Shown in pieces: positions 36,003 to 45,396 of a stretch of DNA of 64,000 bases (within the stretch, counting starts at the first letter, position 1; each line of letters opens with the position of its first letter). The DNA comes from CBDCUC01 sp965222485. Lineage in GTDB: Bacteria > Pseudomonadota > Alphaproteobacteria > Rhizobiales > Hyphomicrobiaceae. The notes under the pieces were generated by a model. The model did no database searches and was not told where the DNA came from. It saw only the letters and a list, made by a program, of their open reading frames with translations. The position numbers were made by a program, and so were the translations under genes. The stretch lies in NCBI GenBank assembly GCA_965222485.1, contig CBDCUC010000040.1, positions 310,001-374,000 on the forward strand. The letters run 5' to 3'.

Positions 36003-36528
36003 GAAATTTGCCGTCAATCGAACCGGCAATCTCTGAAGATGCATGGTCCCGATGCGGTAATTGCTGCGGCCGCATCAAAGTTATTGACAATAAAAATCAA
36101 TATTAACGATCTCTGATCGGGCTTCGCTGGCGCTCCTAATTTGGGTGCGCGGATTATGTTGCGAAGCAAAATTTTTTGGTTGGGCATGGGCGTCTACGCC
36201 GATCAATACATCTTGGCCGACCAAGTATAAGTTGCGCGTTGCCCGCGTCAAAATCTCAAAAAACACTGATATTTTAGGCGTTTTCATTCGAAATATATTG
36301 CGAGGCAGGCATTGCGATACTTGCTCAGGTGAATGGAATTCAGACATTCGATGTATTCTGCGACATAATGCACCGCACAATTAATGCGTATTAACCATGT
36401 TTCGTTATGACACATCGCGCTCATTTCGCGTTCCCTGTAGGCGTGCGCTCGAACCGCTCAGAAAACCTCCTAGCAAAAACAAAACAGCAGTTGGGTTTTC
36501 TCAAAATAATAGCGGGGAAGGAGCAGAG
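36003..36528. other. Long leader of the M15 peptidase gene
   Basis: 526 bases without a gene, AT-rich in parts. A TTGACA occurs at about 36084. A perfect inverted repeat, AGAAAACC (36460-36467) and GGTTTTCT (36494-36501), lies just before the start. A CTCCT between the arms could pair with the AGGAG of the ribosome binding site, so translational control is possible but unproven. Confidence 0.4.
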
Positions 36529-37230
36529 ATGAGAATGATTGGTCATGAGATCGCGCTCGCGCGACATCGCTTGCGCGGAGGTATGGGTGGGCTTGCCGTC
36601 ATTGCAGCCGCACTAGCCTTTATCGGTACGTTACAAATTGCAACGGTGAACGAGGCACATGCTCGTGCCGACTGGTCGATGCAGGCTAACGTGTCCGGCG
36701 TCTACGGCGGTTCGCGCATGATGAAACTGCCGTCGGCCACCAAAGCTAAACGTCGCAAGGCCCGTGGCTATCGCGCCAAGCGCAAGAGCTACAAAAAGCG
36801 CCGATATAGCAAAGCTGCAAAGATTAGAAATAAGAGCGTCGCGAAGAAGGCAAAGAGCTACAAGGTCGCAGCCCTCGATAAGACGTTTGACGTCGCACCG
36901 CAGCCCAAGACAAGCTTGACCGGTGGCGGAGTACGCTGGATCGCATCGGCGTCTTGCTTGGACCCACGCTTGAAGGCGATTGTCTATGCCGTGGCATCCA
37001 ACTATGGCCACGTGACCGTCAATTCCACATGCCGCAGCCGCAAACATAATCGCCGTGTCGGTGGTGCGCGACGCTCACAGCACCTGACCGGTAGCGCAGT
37101 TGATTTCAGAGTTCGTGGAAACCACCGCGCCGCCTATGCGTATTTGAGGTCGAACAGCGCCGTTGGCGGCTTCAAGCACTATGGAGGTGGTTTGTTCCAC
37201 ATTGATACCGGCCCCCGTCGCACTTGGTAG
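36529..37230 (+). CDS. Exported M15-type peptidase with basic linker
   Basis: A 233-residue protein. A signal segment (about 20-42, GLAVIAAALAFIGTLQIA) is followed by a very basic linker (about 72-115, rich in KRRKARG and KKRRYSK). The catalytic domain has peptidase M15 zinc residues: SQHLTGSAVDFRV (His, Asp) and LFHIDTG (His). It would cleave peptidoglycan stem peptides in the periplasm. GGAAGGAG precedes the ATG. The linker may bind anionic polymers or nucleic acid. Confidence 0.87.
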   Translation: MRMIGHEIALARHRLRGGMGGLAVIAAALAFIGTLQIATVNEAHARADWSMQANVSGVYGGSRMMKLPSATKAKRRKARGYRAKRKSYKKRRYSKAAKIRNKSVAKKAKSYKVAALDKTFDVAPQPKTSLTGGGVRWIASASCLDPRLKAIVYAVASNYGHVTVNSTCRSRKHNRRVGGARRSQHLTGSAVDFRVRGNHRAAYAYLRSNSAVGGFKHYGGGLFHIDTGPRRTW

Positions 37231-37302
37231 CGGCTGGATCGTTCCGCCAGCATGGCTCGCCGGCAGATTGCGTGATCTCAGGTTGATTTGCCGGCACGGC
37301 TC

Positions 37303-39285
37303 TTAGCCCGGCGACGAGACCGAACCTCTTCTGGAAGGTTCGCCACCTTCATCGATGCGCCGCCGCGGCACTCGCTGCGGCGGTGGCTCTTTCGCCTGCG
37401 GTTCTACTTTGCCCGCCGCTTCGTCAGGCCGGCTGGAAACGCTAATCGAAGGTGCATCCCACCGACCGCGCAGACTAATCAGATCCCCAATCACCCTGCC
37501 GCCTTCACTGGGCGCACCTGCTTGTCGCGCCCGTCCGGGAGCCTCCGGCCCAACCCAGACCTTCACGTCAATGGTTCGGGTCGGAATAAAGGCCTCGCCA
37601 GTTGCTGATACGCGAGTGCCCCCGCCCATCGCGTTCGCCTGGGCCAAGGATATCGTGCCATGCGACACATCGAGCCGCACGGCAATCTTGTTCAGTTTAG
37701 TGACACCCCGTCCGGATTTTCCCCATCCCGCCTCAGCGTTGTTGGACGCTGCAGGGTCTGCCCGTGTAATCAATGCGGCCAGATCAACGCCAAGAACGCC
37801 GCCATAGGGAATGTCGATATCGATGTTGCCGTTCAGGTTCGAGGTAAGATCGTTGTGCACAAGACCATGCGTTGCCAGGTCCAGCATGACATTAGCTTTG
37901 CCAAGAATAATTGCATGGGAGAACAACCGGTCAGCAGCACTGGAAATTTCCACTTGCTCCAGACGACCGCGCAATCCCATACGCGGAACTTTCTCGCTGA
38001 CATCCAGGCTTACCTGAAGACTTCCGTTTCCGCCGTCAACGAACGTCAACTCCGCAAAGTCGGCGAGCAGCTTGCTCTCCTTTAGCGACACCGTTGCTGC
38101 GCAGTTTTTGAAGCGAATTCCATCGGCCATAACCGAATTGGCAGAAATGCGAAGATCAGCGTCGAGCCCTCGCAGCACCGTGCCATAGTCGCCAGAATAG
38201 CCAGCATAGGTCTTCAGCACCCTAAGCCAGTCACGCCCGAAGTCGGTCCCGACAGACTCGTTTCTACCTGCGGTGCGAAGAACACTGGCGCCTGCATTGA
38301 GATAGGGCGTCAAATCCAGCGAGTCCATCGCAACCGTCGCGTCAATTGACGGGCGTTGGCTGCCCGGTGAAAGCGACAAAGTCCCGCGGCCGGAATTCCC
38401 CTCGAGCGAAAAATCCGCGTCTTGAAGGGATATCGCGCGCGTTGTCCAGTCCAGTTTTCCTGAGGCCTGGAAGGCCCTCACTGGCAATGCCGCAGGCCAG
38501 TTTACGCCCAGCCAAATGAGCGCCTCACCGATTGAATTGCTGTCAATAGAGGTTTCGCCAGTTATGACCTGGGCACCTGCCCCGATATCTAACCTGCCAT
38601 CGATATCCGCATCTAACAGGCGGCTCTTCAGGCTAAGTCGCAGGTTTAGCGCTGGAGACGCTGCATCGGTTTTAGGGTCCGGCGCCACAACATCCACGTC
38701 GAACTCGGCTGTTTCTCCACCATGACTGACCTGGCCAACCACCGTAATGCTTCGCTCGTTCGAAGAGCTCAGCTGTGCGGAGACGATATCGAATGTCTTG
38801 GCAAAACCATTCTTGCCGCGGAGCTTCAACTTTACATTCGATAACGTCAGCGAAACCGTCGCGAGCCTTTGCAGTGCACGAACAAGTGGGGCAAGTGGTT
38901 CCAAGTGGTCCATGCCGTGGCCAACGGCAGCCACGGCCTTGGCGTCACGAAGGTCAACCTCTATGACGGCGTGTTTTAGCGTAAGCCGCGCGGTGCCCGC
39001 GACAAGCCTGCGCACAACAGATCCACGAGCCTGCTTTGCAGCTGGTTCGCTGTCTTTAATCGAAATCGTACCGCTGCGCACGAGCACTCTCGGGTGCTCG
39101 GCGAGCAGAACCGGATTACTTATTGTGAAGGTGTTGCGTCCAGCTGCCAGAACGCCGAAGCCTCCGGTCACCACTTGAGGGCCACCACTAAAAAAATAGA
39201 GCGGGGTAAGAAGTCCAACTAAGGCCAGAGTAAACACAACAGGGACCGCGGTCCGATAAAGCCACCTGTTTCGCTCAAATTTCAT
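37303..39285 (-). CDS. AsmA-family protein
   Basis: A 660-residue envelope protein with one N-terminal membrane segment (about 12-34) and a long repetitive beta-rich body. The AsmA C-terminal block is visible in MGGGTRVSATGEAFIPTRTI followed by DVKVWVG. Proteins of this family take part in lipid transport or outer-membrane homeostasis. The C-terminus is proline/arginine-rich (PPPQRVPRRRIDEGGEPSRR). The start at 39285 has AGGA upstream; the frame upstream is cysteine- and arginine-rich and is left out. Confidence 0.88.
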   Translation of the reverse strand: MKFERNRWLYRTAVPVVFTLALVGLLTPLYFFSGGPQVVTGGFGVLAAGRNTFTISNPVLLAEHPRVLVRSGTISIKDSEPAAKQARGSVVRRLVAGTARLTLKHAVIEVDLRDAKAVAAVGHGMDHLEPLAPLVRALQRLATVSLTLSNVKLKLRGKNGFAKTFDIVSAQLSSSNERSITVVGQVSHGGETAEFDVDVVAPDPKTDAASPALNLRLSLKSRLLDADIDGRLDIGAGAQVITGETSIDSNSIGEALIWLGVNWPAALPVRAFQASGKLDWTTRAISLQDADFSLEGNSGRGTLSLSPGSQRPSIDATVAMDSLDLTPYLNAGASVLRTAGRNESVGTDFGRDWLRVLKTYAGYSGDYGTVLRGLDADLRISANSVMADGIRFKNCAATVSLKESKLLADFAELTFVDGGNGSLQVSLDVSEKVPRMGLRGRLEQVEISSAADRLFSHAIILGKANVMLDLATHGLVHNDLTSNLNGNIDIDIPYGGVLGVDLAALITRADPAASNNAEAGWGKSGRGVTKLNKIAVRLDVSHGTISLAQANAMGGGTRVSATGEAFIPTRTIDVKVWVGPEAPGRARQAGAPSEGGRVIGDLISLRGRWDAPSISVSSRPDEAAGKVEPQAKEPPPQRVPRRRIDEGGEPSRRGSVSSPG

Positions 39286-39784
39286 CGATCCTGCCCTAGG
39301 GCTTTCACGCACACTCCCCGCAAAGACGCGCGCAACCGGCAACCCGCGAAGGTTGCCCACCAGGCCGCAAACCACCACTTGTTGCGCATGAGGGCTTGGC
39401 TCCGACAGAAATGAGCAAACCCGAAATCGAACCAACTCTCGCCAATGGATGGCGACGCAGTTATGGCCCACCTGCCTTCAGCCAGCTACTCGCAATCGAT
39501 TTCGCGAAGTAGCACTTGGGACAGCAATACACAGGACCGGAATGGACAAGGAACCAGTTTTGGCTGGCAGTGCGAAATTCAGCCCCTGACGCACATCCAA
39601 AGCCTCAATGTTCAAAAGTCTATTCCCTCCGCTCCGTGATTGCGAGCCATATCGCGGTTCTCCACTGATTTTGCCCGACCCCACACGCAATTCTATAGTT
39701 TGTAGATAAACCCTTAGCGCAAATTATGACCAAGTGCGGTCAAAGGCTTATCTGTACCGCGAGTGCGACAAACGCACCAGCCTG
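39286..39784. other. Gene-free stretch upstream of asmA-like gene
   Basis: About 499 bases. A 70-codon frame at 39478-39690 on the minus strand lacks a ribosome binding site and any recognisable pattern. No terminator or repeat of note was seen. The promoter of the AsmA-like gene is expected here. Confidence 0.4.
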
Positions 39785-41512
39785 TTACCCCGGCCGGCCG
39801 GCGGCAACGGCCCTATGCAAGAGCAGTACGGGCAACAAGCCGACACAAACGATGGTCAGCGCCCCCAACGCGGCTTCTTCAAATTGCTCTAGTTCGGCCA
39901 AGCTGTAGACATGTGTGGCCAACGTTTCGAAATTGAACGGTCGTAACAAAAGCGTCGCCGGCAGTTCCTTCATGGTATCGACGAACACGAGCAAGCCGGC
40001 GGTTCCCAGCGCTGGCAGCAACAGCGGCAGGTGCACGCGTACAAGGGTGGTAAAGGCGCTCTCGCCCAGCGCCCGCGAGGCGGCATCAAGATTAGGCGAG
40101 ATTTTTTCAAAACCGGCTTCAATTGTCCCAAGCGCCACGGCTAGGAAACGGATGGCATAGGCCACGATGAGTGCCGCGATCGACCCAGACAGGAGCAGGC
40201 CGGTCGAGATGCCGAACGTTGACTCCAAGAAGGCATCGACCGCGTTGTCGAGCCTGGCTAGCGGAATGAGCAATCCTAGCGCGAGCACCGTACCTGGTAC
40301 TGCATAGCCGAGTCCGGCGACGCGCACGGCCGGTTTGGTAAAAGCATTCGCCGAGACCCTGCGTGCATAGCCCAGAACCAATGCCAGCGTCACCGCAACA
40401 CCGCCGCTTAGGCACGCGAGCAGCATACTGTTTCGCGCCGCGCCAAAAAAATCGCCTTCCATGCTGACGGCAGCAAAGACGACGGCATGACGCACAAGAA
40501 CGCAGAATGGCAACACGAAACCGAGCACGAATGGCAGCAAGCAGAAGCCCAGTGCGGCCACCGCCGCAAATCCTTGAAGATCTTCAAAAGGTATAGGGCG
40601 ATAACGACCTGTCGTGTGATGGCTTTGCGCGCGTCCACGTGCCAGCCGTTCCGCGGCAAAGAGCAAAACGATAAAGCCGAGCATCACACTGGCAATTTGA
40701 GCCGCACCTCCAAGGTTGGACCTCTGCAACCAAGTGGCATAAACGCTCGCCGTCAACGTCTGTACACCTAGGTATTGAACGGCTCCGAGATCGTTAAGGC
40801 ACTCCATCAACACAAGCGCGACACCCGCTGCAAGCGCTGGGCGTGCCAGCGGCAACGCAACCGCCCAGAACGTACCCATCGGCGTGCGCCCCAAGGTACG
40901 TGCCACTTCCAGCGCACAAACCGATTGCTGTACAAAGCTCGCGCGCGCGGTCAGATAGACGTAGGGGTAGAGCACGGCCGAGATCACAAACATTGCGCCA
41001 CCGAGCGACCGGATCTCAGGGAACCAATACTCGCGTGCCGATTGATAGCCGAACAATGCGCGAAAACCGCTCTGCGCCGGCCCCGAAAAATCCATGAGTT
41101 CAACGTAGCAGTAGGCAACGATATAGGTTGGCATAGCCAGAGGAATGACCAACAGCCGGTCCACCACCGAGCGGCCGGGAAACCGGTACATGGTGACGAG
41201 CCAAGCGCAGCTTGTTCCTGTTACGAGCGTCAGTGCACCTGCCCCCGACATCAGCATGACCGTATCGAAGACGGAACGCGGCAACACTGTCGAGGCTAGA
41301 TGCGGCCATATGTTCTGTTCAGGCGTAAGCGCCAGCACCAAGACCGTTACGATAGGGACCACCATCACTGCGACGATGAGGGCCACCACGATGCTCCACA
41401 GTGGCGACGCGCTGGACTGCGCCCACCAGCGCGCAAGGCCTTGTGGCGTGCTCAATATGGAACGCGCAATTTCTACGAGGCGTGGCGGGGCAAATTGGGC
41501 GGGCTTGCTCAT
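39785..41512 (-). CDS. Fe3+-type ABC transporter permease (FbpB-like, two domains)
   Basis: A 575-residue inner-membrane permease made of two binding-protein-dependent transport domains, each with about six helices. The EAA-type loops are visible as EVARTLGRTPMGTFWAVALP (domain 1) and DAASRALGESAFTTLVRVHL (domain 2). This layout is that of FbpB/SfuB, which import ferric iron. No ATPase or periplasmic binding protein is adjacent, so partners must be elsewhere, or the gene is an orphan. Confidence 0.93.
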   Translation of the reverse strand: MSKPAQFAPPRLVEIARSILSTPQGLARWWAQSSASPLWSIVVALIVAVMVVPIVTVLVLALTPEQNIWPHLASTVLPRSVFDTVMLMSGAGALTLVTGTSCAWLVTMYRFPGRSVVDRLLVIPLAMPTYIVAYCYVELMDFSGPAQSGFRALFGYQSAREYWFPEIRSLGGAMFVISAVLYPYVYLTARASFVQQSVCALEVARTLGRTPMGTFWAVALPLARPALAAGVALVLMECLNDLGAVQYLGVQTLTASVYATWLQRSNLGGAAQIASVMLGFIVLLFAAERLARGRAQSHHTTGRYRPIPFEDLQGFAAVAALGFCLLPFVLGFVLPFCVLVRHAVVFAAVSMEGDFFGAARNSMLLACLSGGVAVTLALVLGYARRVSANAFTKPAVRVAGLGYAVPGTVLALGLLIPLARLDNAVDAFLESTFGISTGLLLSGSIAALIVAYAIRFLAVALGTIEAGFEKISPNLDAASRALGESAFTTLVRVHLPLLLPALGTAGLLVFVDTMKELPATLLLRPFNFETLATHVYSLAELEQFEEAALGALTIVCVGLLPVLLLHRAVAAGRPG

Positions 41513-41664
41513 GAGGTCCCAATGGGCAATTGGCGAGATCGGAAGTCAAGCGTTGCTTGTCGTGTTTTAAGCGCGGGCAGCGGGGACCATTGCTGATCCA
41601 ACCCAAGTCTACGCATTATAGACAGAAAACCTCAGGTTTTTGAACGGCACGCCTGCGTCTTATC

Positions 41665-41709
41665 CGGCAGTTCTAATTCGGCCAGTCTTAGTTCAGCCAG
41701 TCTTAGATT
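41665..41709. repeat. Three imperfect 15-base tandem repeats
   Basis: Units CGGCAGTTCTAATT, CGGCCAGTCTTAGTT and CAGCCAGTCTTAGATT follow one another, ending in the stop codon of the histidine kinase gene. Their role is unknown. Confidence 0.6.
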
Positions 41710-42515
41710 GGTATGACGCGATCTTTAGCAAATACGACGGAGACGATCGTACCTTGCCCTTCATTACTGGAAAGCGCCAGTTTGGATCCATTGGCCTGAG
41801 CCAGTGCACGAACCATCGGCAGCCCCAATCCTAAACCGCCGGAAAGGCAGCTTTCAGTGTTCTGGTCGTCGGTGCTACCGGGAAATTCCCCATCGGTCGT
41901 CGATACGTTTGCGCTGCTGCCACCGTGTAGGATTAGTTCGACCTGCTCGCTGCTCATCCCGCGCCCGGTATCCTCCACAGTAATAGTGAGCGGGCTGTCG
42001 GCGCTAAAGCGCGTCACAACGTGGATCGACCCTCCGTCCAAATTGTATTTGATCGCGTTTGTCAGCAGATTGAGCAGGATTTGCTTTAAGCTCATCGCGT
42101 CTGCAATAACGTGCGGGAGACGCTCAGCCAGCGTTGTCCTTAGTTCCAGCCCTTCGCGCTTGGCGACCGGCGCCAAGGATGACACGCAGCTCTCAACAAG
42201 CGCATTGACATCCACTTGAACGGGGACCAGCTGCGCCCCTGCCGGCTCGGCGGTGCGGTGTTCGAGCATTCGGTTGATGACATCAAGCACGTGGCGCGCA
42301 CTGTCATGGATATCTGAGGCATAGGCCTTGTAGCGTTCATCCCCCAACGGGCCGAAGCTTTCTTCGCGCATAACTTCTGATGCAGCAACAATGGCTGTCA
42401 ACGGCGTCTTGAGCTCGTGTGCAAGTTTGGCCAGATAGCCGGGCCGGCCCGCACGCCGCTCGTCATCCACCTCGCGATCATCCGATTGTTTGGCAGTCTT
42501 CACCGTTCCGGCCAT
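41703..42515 (-). CDS. Soluble histidine kinase (HisKA + HATPase)
   Basis: A 270-residue kinase with no membrane segment and no recognised sensor domain. The H-box is LAKLAHELKTPLTAIVAAS (the histidine in HELKTP). The N-box is LLNLLTNAIKYN, and the G-boxes are TVEDTGRGMSS and SGGLGLGLPMVRALA. It should phosphorylate an unlinked response regulator. The short charged N-terminus and lack of an input domain suggest a partner senses the signal. The ATG at 42515 is preferred over a TTG at 42536. Confidence 0.9.
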   Translation of the reverse strand: MAGTVKTAKQSDDREVDDERRAGRPGYLAKLAHELKTPLTAIVAASEVMREESFGPLGDERYKAYASDIHDSARHVLDVINRMLEHRTAEPAGAQLVPVQVDVNALVESCVSSLAPVAKREGLELRTTLAERLPHVIADAMSLKQILLNLLTNAIKYNLDGGSIHVVTRFSADSPLTITVEDTGRGMSSEQVELILHGGSSANVSTTDGEFPGSTDDQNTESCLSGGLGLGLPMVRALAQANGSKLALSSNEGQGTIVSVVFAKDRVIPI

Positions 42516-43044
42516 TCGGCTATCTATCCGTTCCAACCTTTAACTGGTCAGCTCCGGTCTCCTGCTAACGATTGGTCGAGCAGCGCGACCTGTTGAGATC
42601 ATGATCTTCGAACTAGGTTCGAATTTGCCGATTGTTGGACCACAGTTTTCAGCCGCAATTCCTTAAATCCGGTAACCGGCCTGACCCAAGCCCACATTCT
42701 TGCGCACCGCAATAATACGCTATTGCACTATCGGCCGCACTTCAGCTCGGTCCATTTATTGCGCGTCCGAGGGAAGCGATGCATTGGCCAATTCCATCGT
42801 GGCTGCATGTCGCCAACAATTCTTCTGTGCGCAGGCACGATAATTCATAACGCTAAAAACAGAAGCGATTCAATGCAGTTAGTCCGACGCTACCGATCTC
42901 AATTGGATCTGGCAACTGCAGCGCGGCGAAGTTTGTGGAATTTCTGCATCGCGCCCCGGCTCGCTCGCGCTATAGTCACTTCAGCGAATGGCTGCCGAAC
43001 CGGTAGAAGTCCCCCCAAAGCCACTGCGACTAAGGAGAAGCCTG
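42516..43044. other. Gene-free stretch with a 17-base perfect dyad
   Basis: About 529 bases between the histidine kinase and the phasin genes. TTCGAAC-TAG-GTTCGAA at 42607-42623 is a perfect dyad, and GATCATGATC lies just before it. The site is about 90 bases upstream of the kinase start and could be an operator. One 110-codon frame on the plus strand has no ribosome binding site and is not accepted. Confidence 0.45.
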
Positions 43045-43413
43045 ATGTATGAGAAGCCGCAATTCGACATACCTGAACCCGTACGCGAACTCGCTGAAAA
43101 GAACGTCGAACAGGCCCGATCAGCTTACAACCAGTTCATGGATATGGCCCGTCAGGCACAGCAGGCGGTTTCTCAGTCGCAAGACGCGATGACATCCGGT
43201 GCGATGGAAATCCAGGCCAAAGCTCTTCAATATGCTGAAAAGAATATTGATGCGAATTTTGCATTCGCTGCGGACTTGGCTCGTGCGCGCGATCTGAAAG
43301 AGTACATGGAAATTCAAACGCGCTATGCGCAGTCGCAGATGCAGGCCTACACGCAGCAGGCTCAAGAGCTGAGCCGCATGATGACGGACGCCGCACAGAA
43401 GGTTAAACCCTGA
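43045..43413 (+). CDS. Phasin-family protein
   Basis: A 122-residue helical protein of the phasin_2 type that coats polyhydroxyalkanoate granules. The opening FDIPEPVRELAEKNVEQARS and the QAQQAVSQSQDAMTSGAMEI segment match. Long amphipathic helices follow (KNIDANFAFAADLARARDL). AAGGAG precedes the ATG. It suggests the cell stores PHA, in line with the acetyl-CoA assimilation gene mch. No synthase is in the window. Confidence 0.93.
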   Translation: MYEKPQFDIPEPVRELAEKNVEQARSAYNQFMDMARQAQQAVSQSQDAMTSGAMEIQAKALQYAEKNIDANFAFAADLARARDLKEYMEIQTRYAQSQMQAYTQQAQELSRMMTDAAQKVKP

Positions 43414-43414
43414 T

Positions 43415-43837
43415 AAGAACGTATCGGCCGCGCTACCGGGCAGCCGGCATCTTTGTGTTTCGGCTCCAGCGGCAACCTTCTTGCGGTTGTCCAACCTTGT
43501 CCTCACGCAATTTCTCATGCGAAGTCTTGCCGCGCATGGCCGGCGCGGCATGAATTCAGTTGCCTGGGATGTGCTTGCGAACGATGTGCCTCAGTCGGTA
43601 GGCGCTGAAGACCAAAGCGCGCGCCGGCCCAGTTCTGGGGGCATAATCGCTAGAGTTGCAACCCGCGCGGAACGCCGGTATGAAGGCCTCTCCGCCATCC
43701 AATATGAGCGCCGCGACAAGCCTAACCGGCACGAACGAGGGCGGCGGATCGTTTATTTTTCTTAAAGCCAGCGACAGCGGCAAATTCTATTGCGGCTCGA
43801 CTGGTGCCACATATTTATTATATGAACTCAAAAGTTT
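43415..43837. other. Gene-free stretch before tRNA-His
   Basis: About 423 bases. Three overlapping short frames on both strands were examined; none has a good ribosome binding site, and one would overlap the tRNA. No strong hairpin or promoter was recognised. Confidence 0.4.
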
Positions 43838-43914
43838 GCCGCCTTAGCTCAGTTGGTTAGAGCGCTAGATTGTGGATCTAGAGGTCACTTGTTCGAATCA
43901 AGTAGGCGGTACCA
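43838..43914 (+). tRNA. tRNA-His (GTG), CCA encoded
   Basis: A 77-base cloverleaf. The acceptor stem GCCGCCT pairs with AGGCGGT (G1-U72 wobble), the anticodon loop is TTGTGGA (anticodon GTG, histidine), the T-loop is TTCGAATC, and CCA is encoded. The base before position 1 is T, so the usual extra G-1 is not encoded, and position 73 is A. This is the form described for many alphaproteobacteria. It marks the left side of an accessory-looking stretch. Confidence 0.97.
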
Positions 43915-44159
43915 TTCTTACCAGATCTTTCTCAGTCGCTAAGGCGACCCTTCACGCAACCTTCTGAATTCCGCTGTGGCCTGCCTGCGGAAATCTCGCA
44001 ATCGACGCGAATGACCCCCAGCCACTTCGAGCTTATCTGACAGGCGTTGCTCAAGGGTTCTGCTTTCACGACAAACTATGCGTTCTCCCCTCTGCCGTTT
44101 TTTCGAATGGCACGCTAGACTAGCCTGCGTATTTTCAGTGCTCGCCATCTTTTTTGCCC

Positions 44160-45275
44160 ATGTCCGATCCGATAGCCATCGAATACCGCGCGTTTATTTC
44201 CTACTCACACGCTGATACCCGCTGGGCCAAATGGTTGCACAAGCGGCTGGAAAATTTTGTGATCGACAAGGAACTGCACGGTCGCGAGACGACAACCGGC
44301 AAGGTTCCCAAAACACTTCACCCTGTTTTTCGCGATCGAAACGATTTCCAGACCGGACACTCTCTTACCGATCAGACGCTTGCCGCGCTCGATGCCTCGG
44401 GTGCACTCATTGTGCTGTGCTCCCCGGCTTCTGCAAAAAGCGAATACGTCAATGAGGAAATCCGGCTGTTCAAAACCAGGCACCCCCAACGCCCGATTGT
44501 GCCACTCATTCTTCAAGGAAAGCCGGACGATCCGGACCACGGATGTTTTGCGCCGGCGCTGCAATTTCAACTCGCAGCCGACGGGAGCATTTCCGATCAA
44601 TCCTCCGGTGTTATTGCCTCTGACATTCGTGAAACTGGAGATGGACGCGAGCTAGCGCTGGCCAAGGTTGTCGCGGGCGTTTTGGGATTACCGCCAGATG
44701 ATATCTTTCGCCGCGCGGAACGTGCTAGGCGCCAACGTTTGCGTCGGTGGATCGCCGGTCTATCGGGCATACTAGTTATTCTTTTGGGCCTTTTGGTTTA
44801 TGCGGAGCTTAACCGTCACCTCGCAAACAAACGATATCAGCTTGCCGCCGCCGCAGCGATAGATCTGGTGATCGTACAGTCAACCTTAAGCCTAGCTGCA
44901 AGGAATGAACCTCTAATTTCAGAGAGAGATTTAACAATGGGTTTTCTGAAGAATTTGGATAACACTAAGATCAGAGACGCCATTTATCAACGCGTCAAGA
45001 TTGAAAAGTACGGGATCGAGTGCCTTAAAGTCCAAAGGTTAGTCGAACTGTCAGAGCCCAATTCTATACAGAGAGCCCGTTTGTTTGACTCCTTCTACAG
45101 AGACCGACTAAGAAACCGTCGCCTCAGAGACATAATATCCTCGATGTGGCGACAGGCAGCGGACATACTAAAACAAAGACACCTTATTTCCTGTGGGCGT
45201 GATCCAGAGGTAGCCGCTCCAAATACCTACACCTATCTTCTCGATCAGACGTTAGATTTAATGAGTCGTCAGTGA
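44160..45275 (+). CDS. TIR-domain protein with a membrane segment
   Basis: A 371-residue protein. The TIR_2-type domain is at about residues 7-180: AFISYSHADTRWAKWLHKRL, then VFRDRNDFQTG and SEYVNEEIRLF, with the acidic pair E99/E100 where NAD-cleaving TIR domains have their catalytic glutamate. A membrane segment follows at about 199-216, then a C-terminal domain with no recognised family, coded in noticeably AT-richer DNA. There is no strong ribosome binding site. Possible roles are NAD hydrolysis in defence or a protein-protein signal; neither is shown. Confidence 0.85.
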   Translation: MSDPIAIEYRAFISYSHADTRWAKWLHKRLENFVIDKELHGRETTTGKVPKTLHPVFRDRNDFQTGHSLTDQTLAALDASGALIVLCSPASAKSEYVNEEIRLFKTRHPQRPIVPLILQGKPDDPDHGCFAPALQFQLAADGSISDQSSGVIASDIRETGDGRELALAKVVAGVLGLPPDDIFRRAERARRQRLRRWIAGLSGILVILLGLLVYAELNRHLANKRYQLAAAAAIDLVIVQSTLSLAARNEPLISERDLTMGFLKNLDNTKIRDAIYQRVKIEKYGIECLKVQRLVELSEPNSIQRARLFDSFYRDRLRNRRLRDIISSMWRQAADILKQRHLISCGRDPEVAAPNTYTYLLDQTLDLMSRQ

Positions 45276-45396
45276 TGATTGGAACGATAGGAAAACAATG
45301 CTGATCAAATCAGTGATTCTCTGTGCATCGTTTCCCGTCTTCATTCGAAGTAAATTACTTCTCAGTGCGTGTGAAATGCTAGGGACATATTGAGCA

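Noticed and set aside
42723..43052. 109-codon plus-strand frame before the phasin gene
   Set aside because: No ribosome binding site; it overlaps the well-supported phasin start.
43656..43847. Plus-strand frame ending inside tRNA-His (MKASPPSNMSAATS)
   Set aside because: It overlaps the tRNA and has no ribosome binding site, although the translation is not absurd.
43939..44148. 69-codon minus-strand frame next to tRNA-His
   Set aside because: Arg-rich and without a start signal; its end matches the repeat reported as a finding, so it may be a gene remnant but is not called.
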